This document shows, piece by piece, positions 17,407 to 31,163 of a stretch of 64,000 nucleotides of DNA. Source of the DNA: Telluria antibiotica (GTDB taxonomy: Bacteria > Pseudomonadota > Gammaproteobacteria > Burkholderiales > Burkholderiaceae_D); assembly GCF_011682055.1 (NCBI RefSeq), contig NZ_JAAQOM010000003.1, forward strand, positions 310,001-374,000, given 5' to 3'. Position 1 is the stretch's first letter; each line of letters starts with the position of its first letter. Both the position numbers and the translations under genes were made by a program. Below the pieces are notes generated by a model. That model ran no database searches and was not told where the DNA came from. It saw only the letters and a list, made by a program, of their open reading frames with translations.

Positions 17407-17435
17407 TTGCGCGAAGTATCCATGTCGCGTATAAT
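17407..17435 (+). promoter_or_regulatory. Near-consensus promoter of tRNA-Trp-secE-nusG
   Basis: TTGCGC (17407-17412), a 17-base spacer, and a perfect TATAAT (17430-17435), 25 bases before the tRNA-Trp 5' end. This should drive tRNA-Trp, secE, nusG and possibly the downstream ribosomal/RNA polymerase genes. Confidence 0.8.
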
Positions 17436-17460
17436 GCTCGATTCAACTAGAAGTTTTTGT

Positions 17461-17536
17461 AGGGGCGTAGCTCAATTGGCAGAGCGTCGGTCTCCAAAAC
17501 CGAAGGTTGGGGGTTCGATGCCCTCCGCCCCTGCCA
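17461..17536 (+). tRNA. tRNA-Trp (CCA)
   Basis: A 76-nt tRNA with acceptor stem AGGGGCG/CGCCCCT, anticodon CCA in CTCCAAA, T loop GTTCGATG and encoded CCA end. It lies 37 bases before secE. Confidence 0.97.
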
Positions 17537-17573
17537 CCGAATTCGGTGCCAGGCACCCGAAAGTAAATTAAGT

Positions 17574-17963
17574 ATGTCTAATCAATCCGTGCAAACCGTC
17601 GGCACCTCGAACGACAAGTTCAAGGTCGCGCTGGCAGTGGTTGCTACGATTGCAGGTGTGGTCGGCTTTTTCATTCTGAAAGGCCAGAACAAACCAGCCC
17701 TGATGTGCGCAGGCGCACTCGTGGCTGGTTTGGCTATTGCCGTCCTGCTGTTGTGGACTTCGACGACCGGCCGCGATTTCCTGGGCTTCGCGAAGGAATC
17801 CGTACGTGAAACGAAGAAGGTTGTATGGCCTACCGGCAAAGAAGCGAGACAGATCACCGCCGTGGTGTTCGGGTTCGTGCTGGTGATGGCAATTTTCCTG
17901 TGGGGCACGGATAAGATTCTGGAATTTTTGATGTACGACGTGATCCTGGGGTGGAAACAATAA
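17574..17963 (+). CDS. secE: Preprotein translocase subunit SecE
   Basis: A 129-residue inner-membrane protein with three predicted helices: [31 protein letters not shown] and [18 protein letters not shown]. The cytoplasmic amphipathic segment with the diagnostic [16 protein letters not shown] (WP motif) lies before the last helix. It belongs to the three-helix SecE form found in gamma- and betaproteobacteria and clamps SecY in the SecYEG channel. Its stop codon overlaps the nusG ATG (TAATG). Confidence 0.97.
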   Translation: MSNQSVQTVGTSNDKFKVALAVVATIAGVVGFFILKGQNKPALMCAGALVAGLAIAVLLLWTSTTGRDFLGFAKESVRETKKVVWPTGKEARQITAVVFGFVLVMAIFLWGTDKILEFLMYDVILGWKQ

Positions 17964-18577
17964 TGAGCGATAACGTTCAGCAAGATAACGTGCCGGGTGA
18001 CGCCCCGGCACAAAACGCTGGTGCGCCGCTGAGTACTCCGGTCAGCAACAAGCGCTGGTACGTCGTGCATGTCTATTCCGGCATGGAAAAGAGCGTGATG
18101 CGCGGCCTGACTGATCGCATCGAGCGCGCTGGCATGCAAGAACAGTTCGGCCAGATCCTGGTCCCGACCGAAGAAGTGGTCGAGGTCAAGAATGGCAGCA
18201 AGTCGGTGTCCGAGCGCCGCTTCTTCCCGGGTTATGTGCTGGTCGAGATGGAAATGACCGACGAGACCTGGCACCTCGTGAAGAACACGCCGAAAGTCAC
18301 CGGCTTCATCGGCGGCAAGAGCAACAAGCCGACCCCGATTCCGGCGCGCGAGATCGACAAGATCATGCAGCAGGTCCAGGAAGGTGTCGAGAAGCCGCGG
18401 CCTAAGGTGCTGTACGAAGTGGGCGAGCAGGTGCGCATCAAGGAAGGCCCGTTCACCGACTTCAACGGCAGCGTCGAAGAAGTCAACTACGAAAAATCGA
18501 AGGTGCGTGTGTCTGTCACCATCTTCGGCCGCGCGACTCCGGTGGAACTGGAGTTCGGGCAGGTGGAGAAAGTCTAA
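17963..18577 (+). CDS. nusG: Transcription antitermination factor NusG
   Basis: A 204-residue protein with NGN domain ([19 protein letters not shown] and [14 protein letters not shown]) and C-terminal KOW domain ([31 protein letters not shown]). It links RNA polymerase to Rho, the ribosome and antitermination complexes. The ATG at 17963 overlaps the secE stop by one base, indicating translational coupling. An in-frame start 12 bases upstream would lie inside secE and is less likely. Confidence 0.97.
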   Translation: MSDNVQQDNVPGDAPAQNAGAPLSTPVSNKRWYVVHVYSGMEKSVMRGLTDRIERAGMQEQFGQILVPTEEVVEVKNGSKSVSERRFFPGYVLVEMEMTDETWHLVKNTPKVTGFIGGKSNKPTPIPAREIDKIMQQVQEGVEKPRPKVLYEVGEQVRIKEGPFTDFNGSVEEVNYEKSKVRVSVTIFGRATPVELEFGQVEKV

Positions 18578-18689
18578 AACGCCGAATCGGAGCGTCGCAG
18601 CAGCAAGGCGGAATCCGATAAGAGGAGCTCCGCCTGATAAGCAGTGGTACAGGTGGAGCGCTACCACTCAATCGACATAGGAGCCAATC

Positions 18690-19121
18690 ATGGCAAAGAA
18701 AATCGTCGGTTTTATCAAGCTGCAAGTGCCGGCTGGTAAAGCAAACCCGTCCCCTCCGATCGGCCCGGCCCTCGGCCAGCGTGGTCTGAACATCATGGAA
18801 TTCTGCAAGGCCTTCAATGCCAAGACCCAAGGCATGGAACCGGGCATGCCGATTCCCGTCGTGATCACCGCCTTCGCGGACAAGTCCTTCACCTTCGAGA
18901 TGAAGACCCCGCCGGCAACGTACCTGATCAAGAAGTTCTCGGGCGTCACCAAAGGTTCGCCGAAGCCGCACACCGACAAGGTCGGCACGCTGACCCGTGC
19001 CCAGGCTGAAGAAATCGCAAAAATCAAGCAGCCGGACCTGACCGCCGCTGACCTGGACGCCGCTGTGCGCGTCGTGGCCGGCTCGGCTCGTTCGATGGGC
19101 ATCACGGTGGAGGGTATCTAA
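18690..19121 (+). CDS. rplK: 50S ribosomal protein L11
   Basis: A 143-residue protein with the N-terminal [23 protein letters not shown] block and the C-terminal rRNA-binding domain ending [11 protein letters not shown]. It binds the 23S GTPase-associated centre. A TAGGAG ribosome site precedes the ATG. It is first of the rplKA pair, 112 bases after nusG. That gap may hold a promoter, but no clear boxes were seen. Confidence 0.98.
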   Translation: MAKKIVGFIKLQVPAGKANPSPPIGPALGQRGLNIMEFCKAFNAKTQGMEPGMPIPVVITAFADKSFTFEMKTPPATYLIKKFSGVTKGSPKPHTDKVGTLTRAQAEEIAKIKQPDLTAADLDAAVRVVAGSARSMGITVEGI

Positions 19122-19122
19122 T

Positions 19123-19818
19123 ATGGCCAAGCTGTCCAAGCGCGTCAAAGAAATCAAAGCCAAGGTCGATCGCAACAAGGCATACGCTTTCGATAGCGCC
19201 GTCGCAATCGTCAAGGAATTCGCAACCGCCAAGTTCAACGAGTCGATCGACGTCGCCGTGCAACTGGGCGTGGATCCGAAGAAATCGGACCAGGTCGTCC
19301 GTGGTTCCGTCGTCCTGCCGGCTGGCACGGGCAAGACCGTCCGCGTCGCCGTGTTCGCACAAGGCGAAAAGGCCGAGCAGGCTAAAGCCGCCGGCGCCGA
19401 CATCGTCGGTATGGAAGACCTGGCAGAGCGCGTCAAGGCCGGCGACATGCCGTTCGACGTCGTGATCGCCTCGCCGGATACGATGCGTATCGTCGGTACC
19501 CTGGGTCAGATCCTGGGCCCGCGCGGCCTGATGCCGAACCCGAAGGTCGGCACCGTGACCCCGGACGTCGCTGGCGCCGTCAAGAACGCCAAGGCCGGTC
19601 AGGTCCAGTACCGTACCGACAAGGCAGGTATCATCCACGCCACGATCGGCCGCAAGTCGTTCAGCGACGAACAGCTGAAGACCAACCTGGTCGCGCTGAT
19701 CGACGCCCTGAACAAGGCCAAGCCGGCTTCGTCGAAGGGTATCTACCTGCGCAAGGTCGCGATCTCGTCGACCATGGGCGCTGGCGTGCGTGTTGATCAC
19801 GCTACCCTGGCTGCTTAA
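19123..19818 (+). CDS. rplA: 50S ribosomal protein L1
   Basis: A 231-residue protein of the L1 stalk, with [10 protein letters not shown] and [14 protein letters not shown] as typical blocks. It is also the usual autogenous translational repressor of the rplKA mRNA. It begins one base after the rplK stop, with a GGAGGG ribosome site inside the rplK end, so it is translationally coupled. The 338-bp gap that follows is described under the repeat and L10 leader entries. Confidence 0.98.
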   Translation: MAKLSKRVKEIKAKVDRNKAYAFDSAVAIVKEFATAKFNESIDVAVQLGVDPKKSDQVVRGSVVLPAGTGKTVRVAVFAQGEKAEQAKAAGADIVGMEDLAERVKAGDMPFDVVIASPDTMRIVGTLGQILGPRGLMPNPKVGTVTPDVAGAVKNAKAGQVQYRTDKAGIIHATIGRKSFSDEQLKTNLVALIDALNKAKPASSKGIYLRKVAISSTMGAGVRVDHATLAA

Positions 19819-19832
19819 TAGACGTAACGTTT

Positions 19833-19897
19833 GGTGGGCACGGGGTGCCCACCCTGCGGCTGTCGATGGATCGTAGGGTGGACTCCCCGAGCCCACC
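19833..19897. repeat. Paired REP-like palindromes between rplA and rplJ
   Basis: The first palindrome is GGTGGGCAC-ggg-GTGCCCACC (19833-19853, perfect 9-bp arms). The second is GGTGGACTC-ccc-GAGCCCACC (19877-19897, one mismatch). Outward from these, CCACCCT and AGGGTGG also form an inverted pair flanking the 23-bp spacer. This two-unit arrangement resembles REP/BIME elements. The region has a base pattern unlike the surrounding ribosomal genes. Confidence 0.65.
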
Positions 19898-19979
19898 ATG
19901 CAGACCTCGAAAAGAATTAAGTCCCTGCAGAACATCGTGGGGCGGATCTTTGGGCTGGCGGACTGAACCCCGCCAGGCA

Positions 19980-20060
19980 ATCAAAGACCGTTGGGCCGAA
20001 TGCAGCAGGCAGGCAAGAGGTTAATACACCAACCCAACGCAGATGGCGAACCCGAACAAG
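19980..20060 (+). promoter_or_regulatory. L10 leader, autoregulatory mRNA structure of rplJL
   Basis: About 100 bases upstream of rplJ, AGACCGTTGGG and CCCAACGCAGATGG form the long-range stem (19989-19995 with 20033-20039). Internal purine-rich unpaired segments and the CAGATGGCGA side are typical of the ribosomal protein L10(L12)4 binding site. Excess L10-L7/L12 complex binding here represses rplJL translation. Confidence 0.75.
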
Positions 20061-20156
20061 TTTTGTAGTCGATGCTTTTGTCGTACTTCTTAACTTCGGA
20101 CGCCGTGTTCGAACCGATGCGGGGGACGTCCCTCACATCATTTAAGGAGATTGACC

Positions 20157-20681
20157 GTGGGTCTTAATCTGAATGACAAAAAGGTCGTCGTCGAAGAAGT
20201 TAGCGCAAAAGTAGCAACCGCGCAAACGATCGTCGTCGCCGAGTACCGTGGCATCCAGGTTAGTGCTCTGACGAAACTCCGTGCAAATGCTCGTTCGCAG
20301 GGCGTGTACCTGCGTGTTCTGAAGAACACGCTGGCTCGTCGCGCTGTGGAAGGCACCCAGTTCGCACCGCTGGCTGAGACCATGGTTGGTCCGCTGATCT
20401 ACTCGATCTCGGACGACGCCGTCGCAGCAGCCAAGGTGCTCAGCGACTTCTCGAAGACCAACGACAAACTGGTGGTCAAGGGTGGTAACTACGCTGGCAA
20501 GAACCTGGATGTCGCTGGCGTCACCGCGCTGGCAAGCATCCCGAGCCGTGAAGTCCTCATCGCCCAGCTGCTGGGCGTCATGCAGGCTCCGGTGTCCGGC
20601 TTTGCACGAGTTCTGGCTGCAATCGCAGCACAAAAAGGCGAAGGTTCCGCAGCTCCGGCAGAAGCCGCTGCAGCAGAATAA
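20157..20681 (+). CDS. rplJ: 50S ribosomal protein L10
   Basis: A 174-residue protein starting [23 protein letters not shown] at 20157 is chosen as start because AAGGAGA (20144-20150) lies 6 bases upstream. The TTG at 20151 would abut the ribosome site. L10 anchors the L7/L12 stalk and with it represses its own mRNA through the upstream leader. The Ala/Glu-rich C-terminal tail is normal. rplL follows 52 bases later. Confidence 0.97.
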   Translation: MGLNLNDKKVVVEEVSAKVATAQTIVVAEYRGIQVSALTKLRANARSQGVYLRVLKNTLARRAVEGTQFAPLAETMVGPLIYSISDDAVAAAKVLSDFSKTNDKLVVKGGNYAGKNLDVAGVTALASIPSREVLIAQLLGVMQAPVSGFARVLAAIAAQKGEGSAAPAEAAAAE

Positions 20682-20733
20682 GCAAGCCTTTTTGCTCAAG
20701 TACTAATCACACATCAAAAATTTGGAGTTTCAA

Positions 20734-21111
20734 ATGGCAATTAGCAAAGAAGAGTTCCTGGACGCAGTTGGCGCAATGTCGGTCATGGAACTGAACGACC
20801 TGGTCAAGGCATTCGAAGAGAAATTCGGCGTCTCGGCAGCTGCAATGGCAGCTCCGGCAGCTGGCGGCGCAGCCGCTGGTGCACCGGCTGCTGAAGAGCA
20901 GACCGAATTCAACGTCGTGCTGGCTGAAGTCGGCGCGAACAAGGTCGGCGTCATCAAGGCCGTCCGCGAAATCACCGGTCTGGGCCTGAAAGAAGCCAAG
21001 GACCTGGTCGACGGCGCACCGAAGACCGTCAAGGAAGCCCTGCCGAAAGCTGACGCTGAAGCCGCTAAGAAGAAGCTGGAAGAAGCTGGCGCCAAGGCCG
21101 AGCTCAAGTAA
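20734..21111 (+). CDS. rplL: 50S ribosomal protein L7/L12
   Basis: A 125-residue protein: N-terminal dimerisation part [20 protein letters not shown], Ala/Gly-rich hinge ([14 protein letters not shown]) and C-terminal factor-binding domain ([24 protein letters not shown]). It recruits translation factors to the ribosome. ATG at 20734 has GGAG 6 bases upstream. An in-frame TTG at 20722 is too far upstream to fit. Confidence 0.98.
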   Translation: MAISKEEFLDAVGAMSVMELNDLVKAFEEKFGVSAAAMAAPAAGGAAAGAPAAEEQTEFNVVLAEVGANKVGVIKAVREITGLGLKEAKDLVDGAPKTVKEALPKADAEAAKKKLEEAGAKAELK

Positions 21112-21123
21112 TACATATGCAAA

Positions 21124-21224
21124 GGGCGCTGGAATCAGCGCCCGGCGCCGGAGTCAAAGCGCGCAGACCCCCGCCGGAAGGTGGGGTATGCGGCTTTGGC
21201 TCTTTTGTCGTCCCTACGACAAAA
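21124..21224 (+). promoter_or_regulatory. Three consecutive hairpins in the rplL-rpoB gap
   Basis: Stem 1 is GGGCGCT/AGCGCCC (21124-21143). Stem 2 is ACCCC..CC/GG.GGGGT with GGAA loop (21167-21187). Stem 3 is TTTTGTCGT/ACGACAAAA (21203-21224, perfect 9 bp). None has a T-tract. In E. coli this gap contains an attenuator and an RNase III site that lower rpoBC relative to rplJL; these stems are candidates for the same function. Confidence 0.5.
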
Positions 21225-21390
21225 CGAGCAGTACCGTTTTAGAAGCACTGCAGCACGGCATTATCGTAACACAGCAGCACCGGTTCCTAATCACCCGGCG
21301 GATCGCGGCGAGATTTGAGGCCTTGCATGTGGTGGCGTAACCACTGGCAATTCCTGAATTCTCATCCTTTCTGTCACTCACGGAGTGTCC

Positions 21391-25500
<4,110 letters not shown>

Positions 25501-25512
25501 TCGCTAGTACGG

Positions 25513-25546
25513 AACCGCGCTCCGCCGCAACGAGCGGAGCGCGGTT
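25513..25546 (+). promoter_or_regulatory. 13-bp hairpin in the rpoB-rpoC gap
   Basis: AACCGCGCTCCGC (25513-25525) is perfectly complementary to GCGGAGCGCGGTT (25534-25546). It lies between the rpoB stop and the rpoC ribosome site without a T-tract. An mRNA processing or stabilising element is likelier than a terminator, because rpoC must be co-expressed. Confidence 0.5.
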
Positions 25547-25579
25547 AGAAGTAAAGAATTCAATCACCCGGAGTGATAA

Positions 25580-28500
25580 ATGAAAGCACTGCTCGATCTA
25601 TTCAAGCAAGTTCAGCAAAACGAGAGCTTCGACGCCATCAAGATTGGCCTGGCGTCGCCCGAGAAAATCCGTTCGTGGTCGTTCGGCGAAGTCAAGAAGC
25701 CGGAGACCATCAACTACCGTACGTTCAAGCCGGAACGTGATGGCCTGTTTTGCGCAAAAATCTTTGGTCCGATCAAGGACTACGAATGCCTGTGCGGCAA
25801 GTACAAGCGCCTGAAGCACCGCGGCGTCATCTGCGAGAAGTGTGGCGTCGAAGTCACGCTGGCGAAAGTCCGCCGTGAGCGCATGGGCCACATCGAGCTG
25901 GCCTCGCCGGTCGCGCACATCTGGTTCCTGAAGTCGCTGCCGTCGCGCCTGGGCATGGTCCTGGACATGACGCTGCGCGATATCGAACGCGTCCTGTACT
26001 TCGAAGCATACGTCGTGACCGATCCGGGCATGACCCCGCTGAAGAAGTGCCAGATCATGTCGGAAGACGACTACGCCGCCAAGTACGAAGAGTACGGCGA
26101 CGACTTCACCGCATTCATGGGCGCCGAAGGCATCCGTGAACTGCTGCGCTCGATCGACATCGACCGCGAAGCCGAAGCCCTGCGCGTCGAACTCAAAGAG
26201 TCGAAGTCGGAAGCCAAGATCAAGAAATACGCCAAGCGCCTGAAAGTGCTCGAGGCGTTCCAGCGTTCGGGCATCAAGCCGGAATGGATGATCATGGAAG
26301 TGCTCCCGGTCCTGCCGCCGGAGCTGCGTCCGCTCGTCCCGCTGGATGGCGGCCGTTTCGCCACGTCCGACCTGAACGACCTGTATCGCCGCGTCATCAA
26401 CCGTAACAACCGCCTGAAGCGCCTGATGGAACTGCGCGCTCCGGAGATCATTACGCGTAACGAGAAGCGCATGCTGCAGGAAGCAGTGGACTCGCTGCTG
26501 GACAACGGCCGTCGCGGCAAAGCGATGACCGGCGCCAACAAGCGTCCGCTGAAGTCGCTGGCTGAAATGATCAAGGGTAAGGGCGGCCGCTTCCGTCAGA
26601 ACCTGCTGGGCAAGCGCGTCGACTACTCGGGCCGTTCGGTCATCGTGGTGGGTCCGCAGCTGAAACTGCACCAGTGCGGCCTGCCGAAGCTGATGGCCCT
26701 GGAACTGTTCAAGCCGTTCATCTTCAACAAGCTGGAACTGATGGGTCTGGCAACGACCATCAAGGCTGCGAAGAAGCTCGTCGAGCAGCAGGAACCGGTC
26801 GTCTGGGACATCCTGGAAGAAGTCATCAAGGAACACCCGGTGATGCTGAACCGTGCGCCGACGCTGCACCGTCTCGGTATCCAGGCGTTCGAGCCTGTGC
26901 TGATCGAAGGTAAAGCGATCCAGCTGCACCCGCTGGTCTGCGCGGCGTTCAACGCCGACTTCGACGGTGACCAGATGGCAGTCCACGTCCCGCTGTCGAT
27001 CGAAGCACAGATGGAAGCGCGTACGCTGATGCTGGCGTCGAACAACATCCTGTTCCCGTCGAACGGCGAACCGTCGATCGTCCCGTCGCAGGATATCGTG
27101 CTGGGTCTGTACTACGCGAGCCGCGAGGCGATCAACGCCAAGGGCGAAGGCATGCTGTTCCCGGACGTGTCGGAAGTCATCCGCGCGTACGACAACAAGG
27201 AAGTCGAACTGGCGACCCGCATCACCGTGCGTATCGTGGAATTCCCGCGCAACGCCGAAGGCGGTTTCGACCAGACGCTGACCCGCTACGAGACCACGGT
27301 CGGCCGTGCGATCCTGTCCGAGATCCTGCCGAAAGGCCTGCCGTTCTCGGTGCTGAACCGCGCGCTGAAGAAGAAGGAAATCTCGAAGCTGATCAACACG
27401 TCGTTCCGCAAGTGCGGCCTGCGTGCGACCGTCGTGTTCGCCGACAAGCTGATGCAGTCGGGCTTCCGTCTCGCAACGCGCGCCGGTATCTCGATCGCCG
27501 TGGACGACATGCTGATCCCGGACGTCAAGAAGACCATGATCTCGACCGCCGAAGCGGAAGTGAAACAGATCGAGCAGCAGTACGCCTCGGGTCTGGTCAC
27601 CGCCGGCGAGCGTTACAACAAGGTCGTCGACATCTGGGGCAAGACCTCGGACGAAGTCGGCAAGGCGATGATGGACCAGCTGAAAGTGGAGCCGGTCACG
27701 AAGCGCGACGGCACGCAAGGCACGCAAGAGTCGTTCAACGCCATCTACATGATGGCCGACTCGGGCGCCCGCGGTTCCGCAGCCCAGATCCGCCAGCTGG
27801 CCGGTATGCGCGGCCTGATGGCGAAGCCGGACGGCTCGATTATCGAAACGCCGATTACCGCGAACTTCCGCGAAGGCCTGAACGTTCTGCAGTACTTCAT
27901 CTCGACGCACGGCGCCCGTAAAGGTCTGGCCGACACCGCGCTGAAGACGGCAAACTCGGGTTACCTGACCCGTCGTCTCGTCGACGTGACGCAGGACCTG
28001 GTCGTGACGGAAGACGATTGCGGCACCACCAACGGCACGCACATGAAGGCGATGGTCGAAGGCGGTGAAGTGATCGAAGCCCTGCGCGACCGTATCCTGG
28101 GCCGCGTGGCCGGTACCGACATCGTCAATCCGGAAACGCAGGCCACGCTGTACGAAGCCGGCACGCTGCTGGACGAAGACATGGTCGAAGAGATCGAGCG
28201 TCTGGGTATCGACGAAGTGAAGGTCCGCACCCCGCTGAACTGCGACACCCGTTATGGCCTGTGCGCGAAGTGCTACGGCCGTGACCTGGGCCGCGGCCTG
28301 CTGGTGAACTCCGGCGAAGCCGTCGGTGTCGTGGCGGCACAGTCGATCGGTGAGCCGGGTACCCAGCTGACCATGCGTACGTTCCACATCGGTGGTGCGG
28401 CATCGCGTGCGGCAGTGGCATCGTCGGTGGAAGCCAAGTCGAACGGTACGGTCCGCTTCACGGCCACGATGCGTTACGTGACCAACGGCAAAGGCGCCCA

Positions 28501-29824
28501 GATCGTCATTTCGCGTTCGGGCGAAGTGCTGATCACGGACGACCACGGCCGCGAGCGCGAGCGTCACAAGGTGCCGTACGGCGCGACCCTGGCTGTCCAG
28601 GACGGCATGGTGGTGAAAGCCGGCCTGCCGCTGGCAACGTGGGATCCGCTGACCCGTCCGATCATCACCGAGTACGCCGGTACGATCAAGTTCGAGAACG
28701 TGGAAGAGGGCGTCACCGTCGCTCGCCAGGTGGACGAGGTCACGGGCCTGTCGACCCTGGTCGCGATCGACCCGAAACGCCGCGGCTCGGGCAAGGTCAA
28801 CCGTCCGCAGGTCAAGCTGCTCAACGCCGAAGGTCAGGAAGTCAAGATCGCCGGCACCGAGCACGCCGTGACGATCGGCTTCCAGGTCGGCGCACTGATC
28901 ATGGTGAAGGATGGCCAGCAAGTGTCGGTGGGTGAAGTGCTTGCACGTATCCCGACCGAATCGCAGAAGACCCGTGACATTACCGGTGGTCTGCCGCGCG
29001 TTGCCGAGCTGTTCGAAGCCCGTTCGCCGAAAGATGCCGGCATGCTGGCGGAAGTCACCGGTACGGTCGCATTCGGTAAAGAAACCAAGGGCAAGCAACG
29101 CCTGGAAATCACCGACATGGACGGCAACAAGCACGAGTTCCTGATCACCAAGGACAAGCAAGTGCTGGTGCACGACGGCCAGGTGGTGAACAAGGGCGAG
29201 ATGATCGTGGACGGCCCGGCCGATCCGCAAGACATCCTGCGCCTGCTGGGTATCGAAGCGCTGGCCCGCTACATCGTCGACGAAGTGCAGGACGTGTACC
29301 GTCTGCAGGGCGTGAAGATCAACGACAAGCACATCGAGGTGATCGTTCGCCAGATGCTGCGTCGTGTTCAGATCGTCGAAGCCGGCGACACCGACTACAT
29401 CGTCGGCGAGCAGGTGGAGCGTTCGGAACTGCTGGAAGAAAACGACCGCGTGACGGCCGCAGGCAAGCTGCCGGCGACGTACGAGAACGTGCTGCTGGGT
29501 ATCACGAAGGCATCGCTGTCGACGGATTCGTTCATCTCGGCCGCATCGTTCCAGGAAACCACCCGCGTGCTGACCGAAGCGGCGATCATGGGCAAGCGCG
29601 ACGGTCTGCGCGGCCTGAAGGAAAACGTCATCGTCGGCCGCCTGATCCCGGGCGGTACGGGTCTCGCCTTCCACCGCGCCCGCAAGGAGAAGGAAGCGTG
29701 GGAAGCCGAAGAGCGCGCAGCGCTGCTGCAGCAGGAGAAGGCCAACATGGCTGCCGAGCTGCAGGCGATGGAAGACCAGCAGCAGGCTGCTTCGCTGGAA
29801 CAGCATCACGGCGACGGCGAGTAA
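25580..29824 (+). CDS. rpoC: RNA polymerase beta' subunit
   Basis: A 1414-residue complete beta' subunit. The N-terminal zinc ribbon is [20 protein letters not shown]. The catalytic [15 protein letters not shown] binds the Mg ions. The second zinc site is in the [16 protein letters not shown] region. The C-terminus ends with an acidic/Gln-rich tail ([18 protein letters not shown]). The ribosome site CCCGGAG precedes the ATG. A strong intrinsic terminator follows 32 bases after the stop, closing the secE-to-rpoC cluster. Confidence 0.99.
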   Translation: MKALLDLFKQVQQNESFDAIKIGLASPEKIRSWSFGEVKKPETINYRTFKPERDGLFCAKIFGPIKDYECLCGKYKRLKHRGVICEKCGVEVTLAKVRRERMGHIELASPVAHIWFLKSLPSRLGMVLDMTLRDIERVLYFEAYVVTDPGMTPLKKCQIMSEDDYAAKYEEYGDDFTAFMGAEGIRELLRSIDIDREAEALRVELKESKSEAKIKKYAKRLKVLEAFQRSGIKPEWMIMEVLPVLPPELRPLVPLDGGRFATSDLNDLYRRVINRNNRLKRLMELRAPEIITRNEKRMLQEAVDSLLDNGRRGKAMTGANKRPLKSLAEMIKGKGGRFRQNLLGKRVDYSGRSVIVVGPQLKLHQCGLPKLMALELFKPFIFNKLELMGLATTIKAAKKLVEQQEPVVWDILEEVIKEHPVMLNRAPTLHRLGIQAFEPVLIEGKAIQLHPLVCAAFNADFDGDQMAVHVPLSIEAQMEARTLMLASNNILFPSNGEPSIVPSQDIVLGLYYASREAINAKGEGMLFPDVSEVIRAYDNKEVELATRITVRIVEFPRNAEGGFDQTLTRYETTVGRAILSEILPKGLPFSVLNRALKKKEISKLINTSFRKCGLRATVVFADKLMQSGFRLATRAGISIAVDDMLIPDVKKTMISTAEAEVKQIEQQYASGLVTAGERYNKVVDIWGKTSDEVGKAMMDQLKVEPVTKRDGTQGTQESFNAIYMMADSGARGSAAQIRQLAGMRGLMAKPDGSIIETPITANFREGLNVLQYFISTHGARKGLADTALKTANSGYLTRRLVDVTQDLVVTEDDCGTTNGTHMKAMVEGGEVIEALRDRILGRVAGTDIVNPETQATLYEAGTLLDEDMVEEIERLGIDEVKVRTPLNCDTRYGLCAKCYGRDLGRGLLVNSGEAVGVVAAQSIGEPGTQLTMRTFHIGGAASRAAVASSVEAKSNGTVRFTATMRYVTNGKGAQIVISRSGEVLITDDHGRERERHKVPYGATLAVQDGMVVKAGLPLATWDPLTRPIITEYAGTIKFENVEEGVTVARQVDEVTGLSTLVAIDPKRRGSGKVNRPQVKLLNAEGQEVKIAGTEHAVTIGFQVGALIMVKDGQQVSVGEVLARIPTESQKTRDITGGLPRVAELFEARSPKDAGMLAEVTGTVAFGKETKGKQRLEITDMDGNKHEFLITKDKQVLVHDGQVVNKGEMIVDGPADPQDILRLLGIEALARYIVDEVQDVYRLQGVKINDKHIEVIVRQMLRRVQIVEAGDTDYIVGEQVERSELLEENDRVTAAGKLPATYENVLLGITKASLSTDSFISAASFQETTRVLTEAAIMGKRDGLRGLKENVIVGRLIPGGTGLAFHRARKEKEAWEAEERAALLQQEKANMAAELQAMEDQQQAASLEQHHGDGE

Positions 29825-29856
29825 TCGCTTCAGTCCTAGCCTGAACGGCTAATGAA

Positions 29857-29886
29857 AACGGCACCTCGAGGGGTGCCGTTTTTTTT
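29857..29886 (+). terminator. Rho-independent terminator after rpoC
   Basis: AACGGCACC (29857-29865) pairs with GGTGCCGTT (29872-29880), followed by an uninterrupted run of T to 29886. This is a textbook intrinsic terminator. Confidence 0.95.
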
Positions 29887-29903
29887 GCGTCGTGCGGAAG
29901 GGA

Positions 29904-30833
29904 CTATCGCGCGTTCTCGCGCAGCCGGTGCACGGTCGCGAAGACGAGAGGCTTCACGTCGTCGCACGACATATTGGCCAGCTGGCGCACGTCGCGCGTC
30001 TTGCCCGCTTCCTGCGCCACGAGATAACCTAGGTAGTAGCCGCGCCGCCGTGGCATGGCGTCGGTGCCGCGCTTCATGAACAGGTTCGCGTAGGTCTGCG
30101 CGTCGTCCTTGCCGAGTGCATTGTCCAGGTCCGCCAGCGCCGCCGGCAGGACGGCGCGCGTGCGTGCCGCCATGTCGTCCGGCGAGGTGAGCAGCAACTC
30201 TTTCTCGTTGGCTTGCGGGTTCAGCACGTGGGACACGTAAGTGGCCAGACCCTCGACCCACAACGATGACCAGACGCTGTTGGTACCGCATTCCGCGACG
30301 CGGGGAAGGTGGTAGTGATGAAACAGCTCGTGATGGAAGAATGCGCTTTCGTTGCCATCGCCATGTTCCTTGACCATCCGGTCGATGCCGAAAATCAGAG
30401 TGTCCTTGCCGTCGATGGGGCGCATCCCGCCGTCCATTTCGCCGAGCGAATGCACCACATAGATATCGTTCGGCGGTTCGAAGTCCGCGAAGGTCGCCTT
30501 GAATGACGCCATGTACCCGGGCAGCTGTGCGCCGAACTGCTGCGCCTTCCGGACGTACGCCATCCGTATCGTCGGGAACTCCTGGACGGCCGTCGCGATG
30601 CGTTCGTCGTATTGCGCCGCGGTGAGAAAATTCGGGACCCGCTCGGCCTTGTAAAACGTGGGAAACGTCGGCGCAACGACGGTCTTGAACGCGGCGAGCT
30701 GCTCCGCGGGCGGCTTGTCGTGGTTTGCGTCCCAGAAATCGGCGAACGCCATCGCATCGTTATGCAGGCGAGGGGGCGCCGCCCACGCGAACGTCGAGAA
30801 TACCGCTGCGAGAACCAACGACAGCAAACGCAT
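29904..30833 (-). CDS. Secreted gluzincin-like metallopeptidase candidate
   Basis: A 309-residue protein with a signal peptide (MRLLSLVLAAVFSTFAWA, cleavage near residue 18). HELFH at 168-172 is an HExxH zinc motif, and Glu194 in WVEGLATYV sits where the third gluzincin ligand is expected. Cys182 is nearby. The layout is like DUF2268-type predicted zinc proteases, though I cannot name the family with certainty. ATG at 30833 is chosen because it gives the signal peptide; the frame is open 99 bases further upstream. It converges on rpoC and has no operon partner. Substrate unknown. Confidence 0.65.
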   Translation of the reverse strand: MRLLSLVLAAVFSTFAWAAPPRLHNDAMAFADFWDANHDKPPAEQLAAFKTVVAPTFPTFYKAERVPNFLTAAQYDERIATAVQEFPTIRMAYVRKAQQFGAQLPGYMASFKATFADFEPPNDIYVVHSLGEMDGGMRPIDGKDTLIFGIDRMVKEHGDGNESAFFHHELFHHYHLPRVAECGTNSVWSSLWVEGLATYVSHVLNPQANEKELLLTSPDDMAARTRAVLPAALADLDNALGKDDAQTYANLFMKRGTDAMPRRRGYYLGYLVAQEAGKTRDVRQLANMSCDDVKPLVFATVHRLRENAR

Positions 30834-30946
30834 GCTTACTTCCCATGATGAGTCATGGCGGCTATCCTCGCATGTGTGTATATAATTTGGCAACATGTTC
30901 GTCGGTTGGGGTACGATAATGGCCATCCCCACTCTCCAGCGCCGAC

Positions 30947-31163
30947 GTGCCTTTCGATGCTTTCCTGCGCGACGGCTTCACCGTCGTTCCCGCCGTACTC
31001 GATGAATCGCAGTGCGATGCCATCGCTCGCGCTGCACACGTCGTCGAAGGCGACGGGGACCAGCCGACGCCGTGTGCTGCACTTCGTCTTCGGGCCGCCA
31101 GTGCTGCCGTATGGCCTGCAGTGGGAATACGCGGTCGGGCAGGTTGGTGTGGAACGAATCTAG
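30947..31163 (+). pseudogene. Remnant of a phytanoyl-CoA dioxygenase-type gene
   Basis: From GTG 30947 one frame encodes a family-typical N-terminus (PFDAFLRDGFTVVPAVLDES, QCDAIARAAHVV). From about 31060 the +1 frame continues with SRRRVLHFVFGPPVLPYGLQWEYAV, which resembles the usual C-terminus of such Fe(II)/2-oxoglutarate dioxygenases, and ends at a TAG (31161-31163). The whole middle, including the HxD...H iron site, is missing. So an internal deletion with frameshift has reduced a gene of roughly 250 codons to about 70. The stop codon abuts the end of the curlin gene on the other strand. Confidence 0.6.

Noticed and set aside
21124..21224. rplL-rpoB hairpins considered as intrinsic terminators
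   Set aside because: None is followed by a T-tract, and rpoBC expression must continue past them. They are listed as regulatory structures instead.
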